64,000 bases of DNA from Rhodanobacteraceae bacterium (GCA_030167125.1 CP126531.1:1116001-1180000); one strand, 5' to 3'. Positions 41,049-51,063 are shown, counted from the stretch's first letter. Made by a program: numbers and translations. The notes: generated by a model from the sequence alone, not told the origin.

Positions 41049-43331
41049 ATGTTCAGCAAGGACCTCGAATACACCATCGGGCAGTGCTACAAGGAGGCCC
41101 GCGAGCAGCGCCACGAGTTCATGACCGTGGAGCACCTGCTGCTCGCGCTGCTCACCAATCCCACCGCGGCGGCGGTGCTGCGCGGCTGCGGCGCCGACAT
41201 CGACAAGCTCGCCAAGGACCTTCGCTCCATCATCACCGAAACCGTGCCGGTGCTGCCCTCGGGCGACGAGCGCGACACGCAACCCACGCTGGGTTTCCAG
41301 CGCGTGCTGCAGCGCGCCGTGTACCACGTGCAATCCTCGGGCAGGAAGGAAGTGACGGGCGCCAACGTGCTGGTCGCGATCTTCGGCGAGAAGGATTCGC
41401 ACGCCGTGTACTTCCTGCACCAGCAGGAGGTCGAGCGGCTCGACGTGGTCAATTACGTGTCGCACGGCATCGCCAAGATCGGCCATGAATCCGATGCCGC
41501 GCCCGCAGCCGGCGAGAGCGGCACCGAAGCCGAACAGGAAGGCAAGGACAAGGACAACGCGCTGGTCGAATATGCGAGCAACCTCAACGAGCGCGCCGAA
41601 CAGGGCAAGATCGATCCGCTGATCGGCCGCGAGGAAGAAGTCGAGCGCACCATCCAGGTGCTGTGCCGCCGCCGCAAGAACAACCCGCTGTACGTCGGCG
41701 AGTCCGGCGTGGGCAAGACCGCGCTGGCGGAAGGCCTGGCGCGCCGCATCGTCGAGGGCAAGGTGCCCGAGGTGCTGGAAGACGCGACGATCTGGGCGCT
41801 CGACCTGGGCGCGCTGGTCGCGGGCACCAAGTACCGCGGCGATTTCGAGAAGCGCCTGAAGGCCGTGATCGCGCAACTCAAGAAGGACCCGAAGGCAATC
41901 CTGTTCGTCGACGAAATCCACACCATCATCGGGGCGGGTTCGGCGTCGGGCGGCACCATGGACGCGTCCAACCTGATCAAGCCAGCACTGGCGTCGGGCG
42001 AGCTGCGCTGCATCGGCTCCACCACGTTCCAGGAATTCCGCGGCGTGTTCGAGAAGGACCGCGCGCTGGCGCGGCGCTTCCAGAAGATCGACGTGGTCGA
42101 GCCTTCGGTGGCCGACAGCGTGGAAATCCTCAAGGGCCTGAAGACGCGCTTCGAGGAGCACCACAACGTCAGTTACAGCGACGAGGCGCTGAAAGCCGCG
42201 GTGGACTTGTCGGTGAAGCACATTCCCGACCGGCTGCTGCCGGACAAGGCCATCGACGTGATCGACGAGGCCGGCGCGCACCAGCGCCTGCTGCCCGACG
42301 ACAAGCGCACCGGCAAGGTCGACGTGGGTGAGGTCGAATACATCGTGGCGCGGATGGCGCGCATCCCGCAGAAGCAGGTGTCGGCGTCCGACCGCGACGT
42401 GCTGCGCAACCTCGACCGCAACCTCAAGATGGTGATCTTCGGCCAGGACCAGGCCATCGACACGCTCGCGTCCGCGATCAAGATGGCGCGCTCGGGGCTC
42501 GGCAGCCCGGACAAGCCGATCGGCAATTTCCTGTTCGCGGGTCCCACCGGCGTCGGCAAGACCGAAGTCACGCGGCAGCTCGCGCTGCAGCTCGGCATCG
42601 AACTGGTGCGCTTCGACATGTCCGAATACATGGAACCGCATTCGGTGTCGCGCCTGATCGGCGCGCCGCCGGGCTACGTCGGGTTCGACCAGGGCGGCCT
42701 GCTCACCGAATCGGTGGTCAAGCATCCGCACTGCGTGCTGCTGCTGGACGAGATCGAAAAGGCCCATCCGGACCTGTTCAATATCCTGCTGCAGATCATG
42801 GACCACGGCGTGCTCACCGACACCAACGGCCGCGAGGCGAATTTCCGCAACGTGATCCTGGTGATGACCACCAATGCCGGTGCGCGGCAGGCGGCGCGAC
42901 GCAGCATCGGGTTCGTGGAGCAGGAGCACGCCAGCGACGCGATGGAAGTGATCCGCCGCACGTTCACGCCGGAGTTCCGCAACCGACTGGATGCCGTGGT
43001 GCAGTTCAAGTCGCTGGATTTCGACCACATCCTGCGCGTCGTCGACAAGTTCCTGATCGAACTCGAGACGCAGTTGCTGGAGAAGCGCGTCAGCCTGAAT
43101 GTCACGCCGGAAGCGCGGCGCTGGCTGGCCGAACACGGCTTCGATCCGCAAATGGGCGCGCGTCCGATGGCAAGGCTGATCCAGGACAAGGTGAAGCGCG
43201 CGATCGCCGACGAGCTGCTGTTCGGCAAGCTGGCCGACGGCGGCAAGGTCAATCTGGATGTCAGCGACGGCGAGCTCAGTGTCGCGACCGAGTCGCCGGA
43301 GAAATTGCCGGCGGTGGTCGAGCAGGGTTGA
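41049..43331 (+). CDS. clpA: ATP-dependent Clp protease ATP-binding subunit ClpA
   Basis: The AAA+ unfoldase that feeds substrates to ClpP. The 760-residue product has an N domain that binds ClpS (SKDLEYTIGQCYKEAREQRH), a first AAA+ module with GESGVGKT and ILFVDEIHTIIGAGS, and a second with GPTGVGKTEVT and LLLDEIEKAHPDLF. The IGF-type ClpP-docking loop appears as RRSIGFVEQEH. The length matches E. coli ClpA. A terminator follows the stop. Confidence 0.97.
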   Translation: MFSKDLEYTIGQCYKEAREQRHEFMTVEHLLLALLTNPTAAAVLRGCGADIDKLAKDLRSIITETVPVLPSGDERDTQPTLGFQRVLQRAVYHVQSSGRKEVTGANVLVAIFGEKDSHAVYFLHQQEVERLDVVNYVSHGIAKIGHESDAAPAAGESGTEAEQEGKDKDNALVEYASNLNERAEQGKIDPLIGREEEVERTIQVLCRRRKNNPLYVGESGVGKTALAEGLARRIVEGKVPEVLEDATIWALDLGALVAGTKYRGDFEKRLKAVIAQLKKDPKAILFVDEIHTIIGAGSASGGTMDASNLIKPALASGELRCIGSTTFQEFRGVFEKDRALARRFQKIDVVEPSVADSVEILKGLKTRFEEHHNVSYSDEALKAAVDLSVKHIPDRLLPDKAIDVIDEAGAHQRLLPDDKRTGKVDVGEVEYIVARMARIPQKQVSASDRDVLRNLDRNLKMVIFGQDQAIDTLASAIKMARSGLGSPDKPIGNFLFAGPTGVGKTEVTRQLALQLGIELVRFDMSEYMEPHSVSRLIGAPPGYVGFDQGGLLTESVVKHPHCVLLLDEIEKAHPDLFNILLQIMDHGVLTDTNGREANFRNVILVMTTNAGARQAARRSIGFVEQEHASDAMEVIRRTFTPEFRNRLDAVVQFKSLDFDHILRVVDKFLIELETQLLEKRVSLNVTPEARRWLAEHGFDPQMGARPMARLIQDKVKRAIADELLFGKLADGGKVNLDVSDGELSVATESPEKLPAVVEQG

Positions 43332-43355
43332 TTGCGGTTCAACGGTGTGAAAAGA

Positions 43356-43386
43356 AAACGGCGGCCGATGGCCGCCGTTTTTGTTG
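43356..43386 (+). terminator. Rho-independent terminator after clpA
   Basis: The hairpin AAACGGCGGCC-GAT-GGCCGCCGTTT is followed directly by a T-rich run (TTTTTGTTGTTG), 24 bases after the clpA stop. It has a strong stem and a good U-tract. Confidence 0.9.
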
Positions 43387-43457
43387 TTGCAGATGAAAGA
43401 TGCTGGACCCGTGTCATCGCACATCCATGTGCTGCACGGGGTGAGTGCATCCTGCAC

Positions 43458-43676
43458 TCATTTCATCCGGTATGTGATGCGCCCCTTGGTGAGGTCGTAA
43501 GGCGTCATTTCCACCTTCACCTTGTCGCCGGTGAGGATGCGGATGTAATGCTTGCGCATGCGTCCCGAGATGTGCGCAGTGACGACGTGCCCGTTTTCCA
43601 GCTGCACGCGGAACATGGTGTTGGGCAGGGTTTCCTGCACCGTGCCTTCCATTTCGATGACGTCGTCTTTGGCCAT
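43458..43676 (-). CDS. infA: Translation initiation factor IF-1
   Basis: A 72-residue OB-fold protein that binds the ribosomal A site during initiation. The sequence [20 protein letters not shown], then [20 protein letters not shown] and [19 protein letters not shown] is unmistakable. It is convergent with clpA, as aat-infA-clpA are neighbours in enterics. The frame is open far upstream, but the family N terminus fixes the ATG. Confidence 0.97.
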   Translation of the reverse strand: MAKDDVIEMEGTVQETLPNTMFRVQLENGHVVTAHISGRMRKHYIRILTGDKVKVEMTPYDLTKGRITYRMK

Positions 43677-43862
43677 GGGATTGCGCTGGGCGCGAATCGT
43701 GAAACCGCGCATTCTGCCACGACGCGGGCTTGCGCGAAAGCGCCGGCTTCGGCGTGCAGCTTCGTGAAGCGCAGCGACCTGGGCCGATACGCGATGCGCG
43801 CAGCGCGCATCGACCTCGCGCTGCGCCATGTTACATTGACGCGCATTTCGCCCAGGCACGTC

Positions 43863-44609
43863 ATGCGCGTCGTTTGCATCCATCCAGCCCGCGACACTGT
43901 CCAGTGCGGCGCGGGCCCCGTGCATATCGGCAGCGCGCCGGACAACGACATCGTGCCGGTCGGCGCGGGCGTCGATCCGCACCATGCCACGTTGACGGCC
44001 GACGCGCGCGGCCTGCTGCTGGCGGTGCAGCCGCATTGCCAGCGTGTGTACGTCAACGCGCGCGCGGTGCGCGAGAAGGCGCTGCTTCGCTACGGCGACA
44101 CGCTGACCCTCGGCGCGAACAAATTCCTGCTGGCCGCCGACGTGGCGCCTGCCGAAATCGCGGACGTCGGCGATCCGGTCGTCCATGGCCATGCGGCGTT
44201 GCGGATCATGTCGGGCGCGGCCTCGGGCCAGTTGCTGCCCATCGCGCCGGAGTTGCGGCTGGGTGCCGGCAGCCGGCATTTCGGCGATCTGTCCTATGCC
44301 TGCCGCGTGGCGCAGACGGACCACGGATTGATCTTCGAATCCGAAAGCGCCGCGCCACGCGTCAACGGCTGGCGCTGTCAACGCGTGCGGCTGTCGTCCG
44401 GCGACCAGATCGTGCTGGGCGAACATCGCTTCGTGGTCGAGGCGCCCGGCTTGCAGTGCGAAGCGGAACCGATCGAGCAGCCCGTTCCGATCGCGCCCGT
44501 CGTGGAACCGGAACCCGACGATTCGCCGCACACAGAAATCTGGTGGCTGATCGGCGCGGCGTTCGTGCTGGCCGCGATGATCGCGCTGTTTCTGTATTTC
44601 CGCTGGTAA
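43863..44609 (+). CDS. FHA-domain membrane protein
   Basis: A 248-residue protein with one clear forkhead-associated domain near the N terminus ([35 protein letters not shown]) and a second, weaker FHA-like repeat ([38 protein letters not shown]). It ends in a single membrane helix ([21 protein letters not shown]) with no long tail. FHA domains read phosphothreonine, so it may recruit a kinase target to the inner membrane; no Ser/Thr kinase is nearby. The start is uncertain, as the frame continues upstream. Confidence 0.75.
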   Translation: MRVVCIHPARDTVQCGAGPVHIGSAPDNDIVPVGAGVDPHHATLTADARGLLLAVQPHCQRVYVNARAVREKALLRYGDTLTLGANKFLLAADVAPAEIADVGDPVVHGHAALRIMSGAASGQLLPIAPELRLGAGSRHFGDLSYACRVAQTDHGLIFESESAAPRVNGWRCQRVRLSSGDQIVLGEHRFVVEAPGLQCEAEPIEQPVPIAPVVEPEPDDSPHTEIWWLIGAAFVLAAMIALFLYFRW

Positions 44610-44634
44610 CTCCACTTTGCAGGAACCTTGAACC

Positions 44635-45720
44635 ATGTCGCGAGCGTGGAACTTCAGTGCCGGCCCGGCCGCGATGCCGGAAGACGTCTTGAAACGCGCC
44701 CAGCAGGAATTGCTGGAATGGAATGGCGCACGCGCATCCGTGATGGAGGTGAGCCATCGCGGCAAGGCCTTCATGGAAATGGCCGTGCGCATCGAGGCCG
44801 ATCTGCGCGAGCTGCTGGCGGTTCCGCCGAACTACAAGGTGCTGTTCCTGCAAGGCGGCGCCACCCAGCACTTCGCGCAGGTGCCGATGAACATCGCGGC
44901 CGACGGCCAGCGCGCGGATTACATCGTCAACGGCCACTGGGGCGAGAAGGCCGCCAGCGAGGCCGCGCTGTACGCGGCGCCGCATGTCGCCGCGACATCG
45001 AAGGCCGGCGGTTATCGATCCATTCCCGATCGTGCGGGCTGGGATCTCGATCCCAACGCCGCGTACGTGCACGTCACCACCAACGAAACCATCCACGGCG
45101 TGGAGATGCGCGATATCCCCGATGTCGGCGGCGTGCCACTCGTTGCCGACATGTCCTCGGACATCCTGTCGCAACCGCTGGACGTCTCGAAGTTCGGGCT
45201 GATCTACGCGGGCGCGCAGAAGAACATCGGCCCGTCCGGGCTGGTGGTGATGATCGTGCGTGAGGACTTGCTGCAGCGTCACCCGCGTCCGCTTCCGAAG
45301 ATATTTCGCTACGCCGAATACGCCGCCGCGGATTCGATGTTGAACACGCCCAATACCTGGGGCTGGTATCTCGCGGGGCTGACGTTCCAGTGGCTGAAGG
45401 AGCAGGGCGGTCTCGCCGAGATGGGACGGCGCAACCAGGCCAAGGGCGACGCGCTGTACCGTGCCATCGACGGTTCCGACGGTTATTACCGCAACGATGT
45501 CGATCGGGCCGCGCGTTCGCGGATGAACGTGATCTTCAACCTGCACGATGCCGCGCTCGAACCGCTGTTCGTGGCGGAAGCCGCTGACGCAGGATTGCTG
45601 GCGCTGAAAGGGCACCGCGCGCTCGGTGGCATCCGCGCATCCATTTACAACGCGGTGCCGATCGAAGGCGTGCGTGCGTTGTGCGATTTCATGGCGGAGT
45701 TCCGGCGTACCCATGGGTGA
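44635..45720 (+). CDS. serC: Phosphoserine aminotransferase
   Basis: Converts 3-phosphohydroxypyruvate to O-phosphoserine; in many bacteria it also serves pyridoxine synthesis. The 361-residue PLP enzyme shows [51 protein letters not shown] with the PLP-lysine region [11 protein letters not shown], and [12 protein letters not shown] near the end. It heads a rightward run to hisC, aroA, cmk and rpsA. pheA, commonly between serC and hisC in gammaproteobacteria, is missing, and a hairpin cluster occupies the gap. Confidence 0.96.
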   Translation: MSRAWNFSAGPAAMPEDVLKRAQQELLEWNGARASVMEVSHRGKAFMEMAVRIEADLRELLAVPPNYKVLFLQGGATQHFAQVPMNIAADGQRADYIVNGHWGEKAASEAALYAAPHVAATSKAGGYRSIPDRAGWDLDPNAAYVHVTTNETIHGVEMRDIPDVGGVPLVADMSSDILSQPLDVSKFGLIYAGAQKNIGPSGLVVMIVREDLLQRHPRPLPKIFRYAEYAAADSMLNTPNTWGWYLAGLTFQWLKEQGGLAEMGRRNQAKGDALYRAIDGSDGYYRNDVDRAARSRMNVIFNLHDAALEPLFVAEAADAGLLALKGHRALGGIRASIYNAVPIEGVRALCDFMAEFRRTHG

Positions 45721-45731
45721 GCCGGGGCTTT

Positions 45732-45880
45732 CGCGAGATGCCGGGGGCATCTCGCGCCGGCGACGTGGCGCGCCGGGAGCGCGCCCGAACGCCACGGGCG
45801 GCCGCAGGCGAGCGCCATGGATGGCGCGAGTAACGCACGGACATGGATGTCCGGGCGGGCGCCACGCACCATGGATGGTT
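45732..45880 (+). ncRNA. Cluster of ATGGAT-loop hairpins between serC and hisC; candidate RsmA-binding leader or repeat
   Basis: The 186-bp gap holds a long hairpin CGCGAGATGCC-GGG-GGCATCTCGCG (45732-45756), GGCGCGC-CGGGA-GCGCGCC, and three hairpins with the identical loop ATGGAT: GCGCC/GGCGC (45812-45827), GGAC/GTCC (45839-45852) and ACC/GGT (45868-45879). ANGGAU in a loop is the CsrA/RsmA recognition motif, and GGACATGGATGT is close to the published SELEX consensus. It could be the hisC leader, a separate RNA or a repeat cluster. No T-rich terminator is seen. Confidence 0.4.
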
Positions 45881-45906
45881 GCTCGGATGAACATGGGAAC
45901 GATCAA

Positions 45907-47100
45907 ATGACTTGGGTATTCGACGCGTCACGCCTCGTCAATCGTGCAACCGCAAAACTGCGTGCCTACGATCCTGGCCACGACTTGCCAGCGCTGCGTG
46001 AGCGTTTCGGCGCGGCCATCGCGGAACTGGGTTCCAACGAGAATCCGATCGGTCCCAGTCCGCGCGCACTGAAGGCCATGCGCGCGGCGCTGGCCGAAAC
46101 ATTCCGCTATCCCGATCCGCGCGGCATGTCGCTGAAACGCACGCTGTCCGGACACCTGGGCGTGGATGTCGATCGCATCGCGCTGGGCAACGGTTCGCAC
46201 GAACTGCTGATGCTGCTGGCGCAGTGTTTCGCCGATGCGAAGCACTCGATCGTGTTTTCCCAATTCGGCTTCGCGGTGTTTCCGATCGCGACGGCGGCCG
46301 CCGGTGCACGCGCGATCCGCGTACCCGCGTTGCCGCGCAGCCATCGCAGCGCGCCTTGCGGGCACGATCTCGATGCGATGGCCAAGGCGATCCGCGCAGA
46401 CACGCGCATCGTCTATCTCGCCAACCCCAACAATCCCACCGGCACCTGGTTCGACAATGCCGCGCTAGCGGCGTTCCTGCAAAACGTGCCGCGCCACATG
46501 CTGGTGGTCGTGGACGAGGCGTACTACGAATACGTGGACGCGCCGGGCCTCACGACCGCGCTGGCTTTCGCGGACAAATATCCGAACCTCGTCGTCACGC
46601 GCACTTTTTCCAAGGCCTATGGACTCGCCGGCGCACGCGCGGGCTATTTGGTCGCGCACCCGAGCGTAGTCGCGGTGCTGGAGCGCATGCGCGAGTCCTT
46701 CAATGTCAACAACGTGGCGCTGGCGGGCGCGGCGGCGGCGCTCCGCGACCAGCCGTGGCTCGCGAAGTCGCGCGCATTCAACCGCGCCGAACGCGAATGG
46801 CTGCGCGAGGAACTGCTGGAACGCGGCTATCGCTGCCTGCCATCGCAAACCAATTTCCTGCTGTGCGTGCTGCCGCGCGATGCGTCGAAACTCGAGCACC
46901 ATCTGTTCGAACGCGGCGTGATCGTGCGGCCGATGAGCGGCTACGGCTTGCCGCGCGCGCTGCGCATCAGCGTGGGCAGCCGCGCCGAGAATCGACGGTT
47001 GTTGAAGGCCATCGAAACCGTTGCGGCCGGAGGCCGCACGAAATTGCCTTCCCCCGTTTACGGGGGAAGGTGGCGCGAAGCGCCGGATGGGGGCAAGTGA
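45907..47100 (+). CDS. hisC: Histidinol-phosphate aminotransferase, with repeat-encoded C-terminal tail
   Basis: A PLP aminotransferase of the HisC family, which in this operon context (beside aroA) may also act on phenylpyruvate or prephenate-type acids. The 397-residue product has ELGSNENPIGPSPRALKAM, FGAAIA, YLANPNNPTGTW, DEAYYEYVDAPG and the PLP-Lys motif TRTFSKAYGLAGARAGY. The last 20 or so residues (TKLPSPVYGGRWREAPDGGK) lie beyond the normal end of the fold and are translated from a G-rich palindromic repeat. The stop overlaps the aroA GTG. Confidence 0.93.
   Translation: MTWVFDASRLVNRATAKLRAYDPGHDLPALRERFGAAIAELGSNENPIGPSPRALKAMRAALAETFRYPDPRGMSLKRTLSGHLGVDVDRIALGNGSHELLMLLAQCFADAKHSIVFSQFGFAVFPIATAAAGARAIRVPALPRSHRSAPCGHDLDAMAKAIRADTRIVYLANPNNPTGTWFDNAALAAFLQNVPRHMLVVVDEAYYEYVDAPGLTTALAFADKYPNLVVTRTFSKAYGLAGARAGYLVAHPSVVAVLERMRESFNVNNVALAGAAAALRDQPWLAKSRAFNRAEREWLREELLERGYRCLPSQTNFLLCVLPRDASKLEHHLFERGVIVRPMSGYGLPRALRISVGSRAENRRLLKAIETVAAGGRTKLPSPVYGGRWREAPDGGK
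47047..47095 (+). repeat. G-rich inverted repeat inside the hisC 3' end and aroA ribosome-binding site
   Basis: CCTTCCCCCGT-TTA-CGGGGGAAGG is followed by TGGCGCG-AA-GCGCCGG and ATGGGGGC. The arrangement matches the element at 33440-33556 read on the opposite strand. It encodes the HisC tail, and its last G-run forms the Shine-Dalgarno of aroA, two bases before the GTG. Confidence 0.8.
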
Positions 47101-48410
47101 GCGAACGGCTGGACTGGATCGCGTCGCCCGCCGCCAAGCCATTGCGCGGCGAAATCACGGTGCCCGGTGACAAATCGATTTCCCATCGCGCGGTCATGCT
47201 GTCCGCGCTGGCCGAAGGCACGTCGCGCATCGAAGGATTCCTGGAAGGCGAAGACACCCGCGCGACCGCGCGCATCTTTGCGCAAATGGGCGTGCGCATC
47301 GAGGCGCCGTCGCCGGGCGAGCGCGTGGTGCGTGGCACCGGCTTGCACGGTTTGCGCGCACCGGAAGGCGTGCTCGATTGCGGCAATTCCGGCACCGCGA
47401 TGCGCTTGTTGTGCGGGGTGCTGGCGGGGCAGCGATTCGATTCGAATTTGGCGGGCGATACGTCGTTGTCGAAACGGCCGATGCGGCGCGTCACCGAACC
47501 GCTGTCACGGATGGGCGCCGTCATCGAAGCCGCCGAAAGCGGGGTGCCACCCCTGCGCGTACGCGGCGATCAGGCCTTGCACGGCATCGACTACACATCG
47601 CCGATCGCCAGCGCGCAGGTGAAATCGGCGGTGCTGCTGGCAGGCTTGTACGCGGAGGGCGAAACCACCATCACCGAACCGCGGCCGACCCGCGACTACA
47701 CCGAACGCATGCTGGCCGCATTGGGTTGGCCGATCGAATTCGGGCCGGGAAGGGCGCGGCTGTCGGGTGGCCACACACTGCGCGCCGCTGACATCGACGT
47801 GCCCGCGGATTTTTCCTCGGCGGCATTCTTCATCGTCGCTGCAAGCATCGTTCCGGGTTCGGAGCTGATGCTGCATGGCGTGGGCATGAACCCGCGCCGC
47901 ATCGGCCTGCTGCACGTGTTGCGCGCGATGGGCGCGAACATCAGCGAAGCGAACGCACACGACGCGGGCGGCGAACCGGTCGCCGATCTGGTCGTGCGCC
48001 ATGCAACCTTGCGCGGTATCGACGTGCCGGTGGAACACGTCGCCGACATGATCGACGAATTCCCCGCGCTGTTCGTCGCGGCGGCGTGCGCGGACGGCGT
48101 CACCACGATCCGCGGCGCGGAAGAGTTGCGCGTCAAGGAATCCGACCGGATCGCGGTGATGGCCGCGGGCTTGCGCGCGCTGGGCATCCGCATCGAGGAA
48201 ATGCCGGACGGCGCGGTGATCGAAGGCGGTGCGTTGCACGGCGGCACGGTCGAATCGCACGGCGATCATCGTTGCGCGATGGCGTTCGCCGTGGCCGGTG
48301 CCATTGCGCGCGGCGCGGTCACGATCCGCGATTGCGCCAACGTTGCGACCTCGTTTCCCGGCTTCATCGATCTCGCGAACAGCTGTGGCCTGGCGGTGCA
48401 TGCAGCCTGA
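47097..48410 (+). CDS. aroA: 3-phosphoshikimate 1-carboxyvinyltransferase (EPSP synthase)
   Basis: Joins shikimate-3-phosphate and PEP in aromatic synthesis; the target of glyphosate. The 437-residue product has PLRGEITVPGDKSISHRAVM at the start, DCGNSGTAMRLLCGVL, PIASAQVKSAVLLAGLYAEG, EELRVKESDRIAVMAAGL and GDHRCAMAFAVAG. The pattern is of the class II type with LGNSGTA-like and RPM features (SKRPMRRV), so some glyphosate tolerance is possible but untested. The GTG overlaps the hisC stop by four bases. Confidence 0.96.
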   Translation: MSERLDWIASPAAKPLRGEITVPGDKSISHRAVMLSALAEGTSRIEGFLEGEDTRATARIFAQMGVRIEAPSPGERVVRGTGLHGLRAPEGVLDCGNSGTAMRLLCGVLAGQRFDSNLAGDTSLSKRPMRRVTEPLSRMGAVIEAAESGVPPLRVRGDQALHGIDYTSPIASAQVKSAVLLAGLYAEGETTITEPRPTRDYTERMLAALGWPIEFGPGRARLSGGHTLRAADIDVPADFSSAAFFIVAASIVPGSELMLHGVGMNPRRIGLLHVLRAMGANISEANAHDAGGEPVADLVVRHATLRGIDVPVEHVADMIDEFPALFVAAACADGVTTIRGAEELRVKESDRIAVMAAGLRALGIRIEEMPDGAVIEGGALHGGTVESHGDHRCAMAFAVAGAIARGAVTIRDCANVATSFPGFIDLANSCGLAVHAA

Positions 48411-48440
48411 GCCGTTCTGGCCTCCGCTAAAATTTGCCGG

Positions 48441-49124
48441 ATGGCAACCAATGATTCCGTTCCGGTGCTCACTCTCGACGGTCCATCCGGCTCGGGCAAG
48501 GGCACCATCGCCCGCGCCGTGGCGGACCGGCTCGGCTGGCACATGCTGGATTCCGGCGCGATCTACCGCGCGGTCGGTTATGCGGCAGGTGCGAAGGATC
48601 TGGATGTGTCGGACGCCCAGGCCGTCGCGCGCTGCGCTGCCACCACGCGCATCGAGTTCCGCGATTCCGGCGACGGTGGCGATACCAGGGTCATCATCGA
48701 CGGCGAGGACGCCACCGACGCGATCCGCACCGAAACCGCCGGGGCGGCAGCCTCGGCCATCGCGGCCCTGCCGGAAGTGCGGAAAGCCTTGGTGGACAAG
48801 CAGTTGGCATTCCGCCAGCCGCCCGGCTTGGTGGCCGACGGCCGCGACATGGGCACGGTGATCTTTCCCGACGCCCCGTTCAAGGTGTTCCTGACCGCCA
48901 GCGCCGCCGAACGAGCGGAAAGGCGCTATAAGCAGTTGAAGTCAAAGGGACTTGACGTTACACTAGCCAGCCTTTTGCACGAGATCGAGTTGCGTGACGC
49001 GCGGGACGCGTCGCGCACGGTTGCGCCGTTGCGGCCGGCTGCCGACGCCGTGGTGATCGACACCACGGGACAGCCGATTCCGACGGTCGTGGACCGCGTA
49101 CTCGCGGTCGTTCGGAAGGTTTGA
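48441..49124 (+). CDS. cmk: Cytidylate kinase
   Basis: Phosphorylates CMP and dCMP. The 227-residue product has Walker [32 protein letters not shown] (CMP site), [20 protein letters not shown] and the lid [12 protein letters not shown]. It starts 30 bases after aroA and runs into the rpsA leader, keeping the conserved order aroA-cmk-rpsA-ihfB. Confidence 0.97.
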   Translation: MATNDSVPVLTLDGPSGSGKGTIARAVADRLGWHMLDSGAIYRAVGYAAGAKDLDVSDAQAVARCAATTRIEFRDSGDGGDTRVIIDGEDATDAIRTETAGAAASAIAALPEVRKALVDKQLAFRQPPGLVADGRDMGTVIFPDAPFKVFLTASAAERAERRYKQLKSKGLDVTLASLLHEIELRDARDASRTVAPLRPAADAVVIDTTGQPIPTVVDRVLAVVRKV

Positions 49125-49162
49125 TTGCAACAACGTGCCGCGTTCGCGCGGTTTCCCCAAAC

Positions 49163-49258
49163 GGATGCATCGATGCATCCCCCAACCGGCGGATCGCCGC
49201 CTGTGGAATCGACATCAATGGAACTTGCAGGCCTCGCGATCCATTCCCAATCTGGAAT
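49163..49258 (+). promoter_or_regulatory. rpsA leader with palindromic hairpins
   Basis: The 138-bp leader holds the perfect palindrome GGATGCATCGATGCATCC (49163-49180), then CGGCG-GAT-CGCCG, and the hairpin ATTCC-CAATCT-GGAAT (49243-49258) four bases before the rpsA ATG. No canonical Shine-Dalgarno is visible. In E. coli the structured rpsA leader lacks a good SD and is autoregulated by S1; a similar role here is an inference. Confidence 0.55.
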
Positions 49259-49262
49259 CCCC

Positions 49263-50939
49263 ATGACCGAAAGTTTTGCCGAACTGTTTGAACAGAGCCA
49301 GTCGCTGGCCAAATTGAAACCCGGAGCCATCGTCTCCGGCACCGTCGTCGAAATCCGCCCCGATGTGGTGGTGGTGAACGCCGGACTGAAATCGGAAGGC
49401 ATCGTGCCGATCGAGCAGTTCCGCAACGAGGACGGCGAACTCGAAGTGGAACTGGGCGACGAAGTCAAGGTCGCGCTGGACGCGATCGAGGATGGTTTCG
49501 GCGAAACCAAGTTGTCGCGCGAGAAGGCCAAGCGCTCGATGGTGTGGGACGAACTGGAACAGGCGTTCGAGAACCAGGAAGCCATCAGCGGTCGCATCAA
49601 CGGCAAGGTCAAGGGCGGCTTCACCGTGGACATCCGCGACGTGCGCGCGTTCCTGCCGGGTTCGCTGGTGGACGTGCGCCCGGTGCGCGATCCGGGCTAT
49701 CTCGAAGGCAAGGATCTGGAATTCAAGATCATCAAGCTCGACCGCAAGCGCAACAACGTGGTGGTCAGCCGCCGCGCGGTGGTCGAGAGCGAGCACTCCG
49801 AGGAGCGCGAACAGCTGCTGGAGAAGCTGCAGGAAGGCGCGATCCTGCACGGCGTGGTCAAGAACCTCACCGACTACGGTGCGTTCGTGGACCTCGGCGG
49901 CATCGATGGCCTGCTGCACATCACCGACATGGCGTGGAAGCGCGTGCGCCATCCGTCCGAAGTCGTCAACGTGGGCGACGAGCTCGACGTGCGCGTGTTG
50001 AAGTTCGACCGCGAGCGCAACCGCGTTTCGCTGGGCCTGAAGCAGCTGGGCGATGATCCGTGGGTCAGCATCACCCGCCGTTATCCGTCGGGCACCCGCC
50101 TGTTCGGCAAGGTTTCCAACGTCACCGATTACGGCTGCTTCGTGGAGCTGGAGCCGGGCGTGGAAGGCCTGGTGCACGTGTCGGAGATGGACTGGACCAA
50201 CAAGAACGTCAACCCGGCCAAGGTGGTGCAGGTCGGCGATGAAGTGGAAGTGATGGTGCTGGACGTCGACGAAGAGCGCCGCCGCATCTCGCTGGGCATG
50301 AAACAGACCCAGTCGAACCCGTGGGAAGCCTTCGCGGCGACCTTCAAGAAGGGCGACAAGGTGCACGGCGCGATCAAGTCGATCACCGACTTCGGCATCT
50401 TCGTGGGCCTGGACGGCGGCATCGACGGCCTGGTGCACCTGTCCGACATTTCCTGGCAGGGCAACGGCGAAGAACTGGTCCGCGACTTCAAGAAGGGTGA
50501 GGAAGTCGATGCGGTGGTGCTGGCGGTCGATCCGGAGCGCGAACGCATCAGCCTCGGCATCAAGCAGCTGGAACAGGATCCGTTCGGCCAGTTCATGGCC
50601 GCGCATCCGCGTGGCGCGACCCTCACCGGCACGGTGAAGGAAGTCGATGCCAAGGGCGCTGTGATCGATCTCGCCGACGGCATCGAGGGCTATCTTTCGG
50701 CACGCGACTTTTCGAAGGACCGCATCGACGATCTCAGCCAGCACCTCAAGGTCGGCGAAAAGATCGAGGCCAAGTTCACCGGCATGGATCGCAAGGGCCG
50801 CATGTTGTCGCTCTCGATCCGCGCCAAGGACGAGGACGAGATGGCCGAGACCCTGTCCGAGTACCAGAACCAGTACGCGGACCGCGGCACGACCAAGCTG
50901 GGCGCGTTGCTCAAAGAGCAGTTGAACAAGTCTGAATAA
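49263..50939 (+). CDS. rpsA: 30S ribosomal protein S1
   Basis: S1 brings mRNA to the 30S subunit. The 558-residue product contains six S1 OB-fold repeats, with typical turns such as [60 protein letters not shown] and [20 protein letters not shown]. The length is normal. The chosen ATG ([12 protein letters not shown]) matches the family; the frame is open upstream through the leader. Confidence 0.97.
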   Translation: MTESFAELFEQSQSLAKLKPGAIVSGTVVEIRPDVVVVNAGLKSEGIVPIEQFRNEDGELEVELGDEVKVALDAIEDGFGETKLSREKAKRSMVWDELEQAFENQEAISGRINGKVKGGFTVDIRDVRAFLPGSLVDVRPVRDPGYLEGKDLEFKIIKLDRKRNNVVVSRRAVVESEHSEEREQLLEKLQEGAILHGVVKNLTDYGAFVDLGGIDGLLHITDMAWKRVRHPSEVVNVGDELDVRVLKFDRERNRVSLGLKQLGDDPWVSITRRYPSGTRLFGKVSNVTDYGCFVELEPGVEGLVHVSEMDWTNKNVNPAKVVQVGDEVEVMVLDVDEERRRISLGMKQTQSNPWEAFAATFKKGDKVHGAIKSITDFGIFVGLDGGIDGLVHLSDISWQGNGEELVRDFKKGEEVDAVVLAVDPERERISLGIKQLEQDPFGQFMAAHPRGATLTGTVKEVDAKGAVIDLADGIEGYLSARDFSKDRIDDLSQHLKVGEKIEAKFTGMDRKGRMLSLSIRAKDEDEMAETLSEYQNQYADRGTTKLGALLKEQLNKSE

Positions 50940-50969
50940 GTCGCTGCAAAGACTTGGTTTTTGAAAGAC

Positions 50970-50996
50970 GGAGCCGTCCGCAATGCGGACGGCTCC
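50970..50996 (+). terminator. Hairpin between rpsA and ihfB
   Basis: GGAGCCGTCCGC-AAT-GCGGACGGCTCC, 30 bases after the rpsA stop, is a 12-bp perfect stem. The bases after it are CGGTCAGGGG, without a U-tract, so it may end only part of the transcripts or protect the rpsA mRNA 3' end. Confidence 0.6.
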
Positions 50997-51063
50997 CGGT
51001 CAGGGGACCGCGTATGCGAACGTCGCATCCGCCCTTCCGCAAGGTAGTCGTACGTTGCCATCG

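Noticed and set aside
41046..43457. 803-codon open frame antisense to clpA
   Set aside because: Its translation is His/Arg/Gln-rich with no domain, as expected opposite a GC-rich gene; clpA in the other strand has all family motifs.
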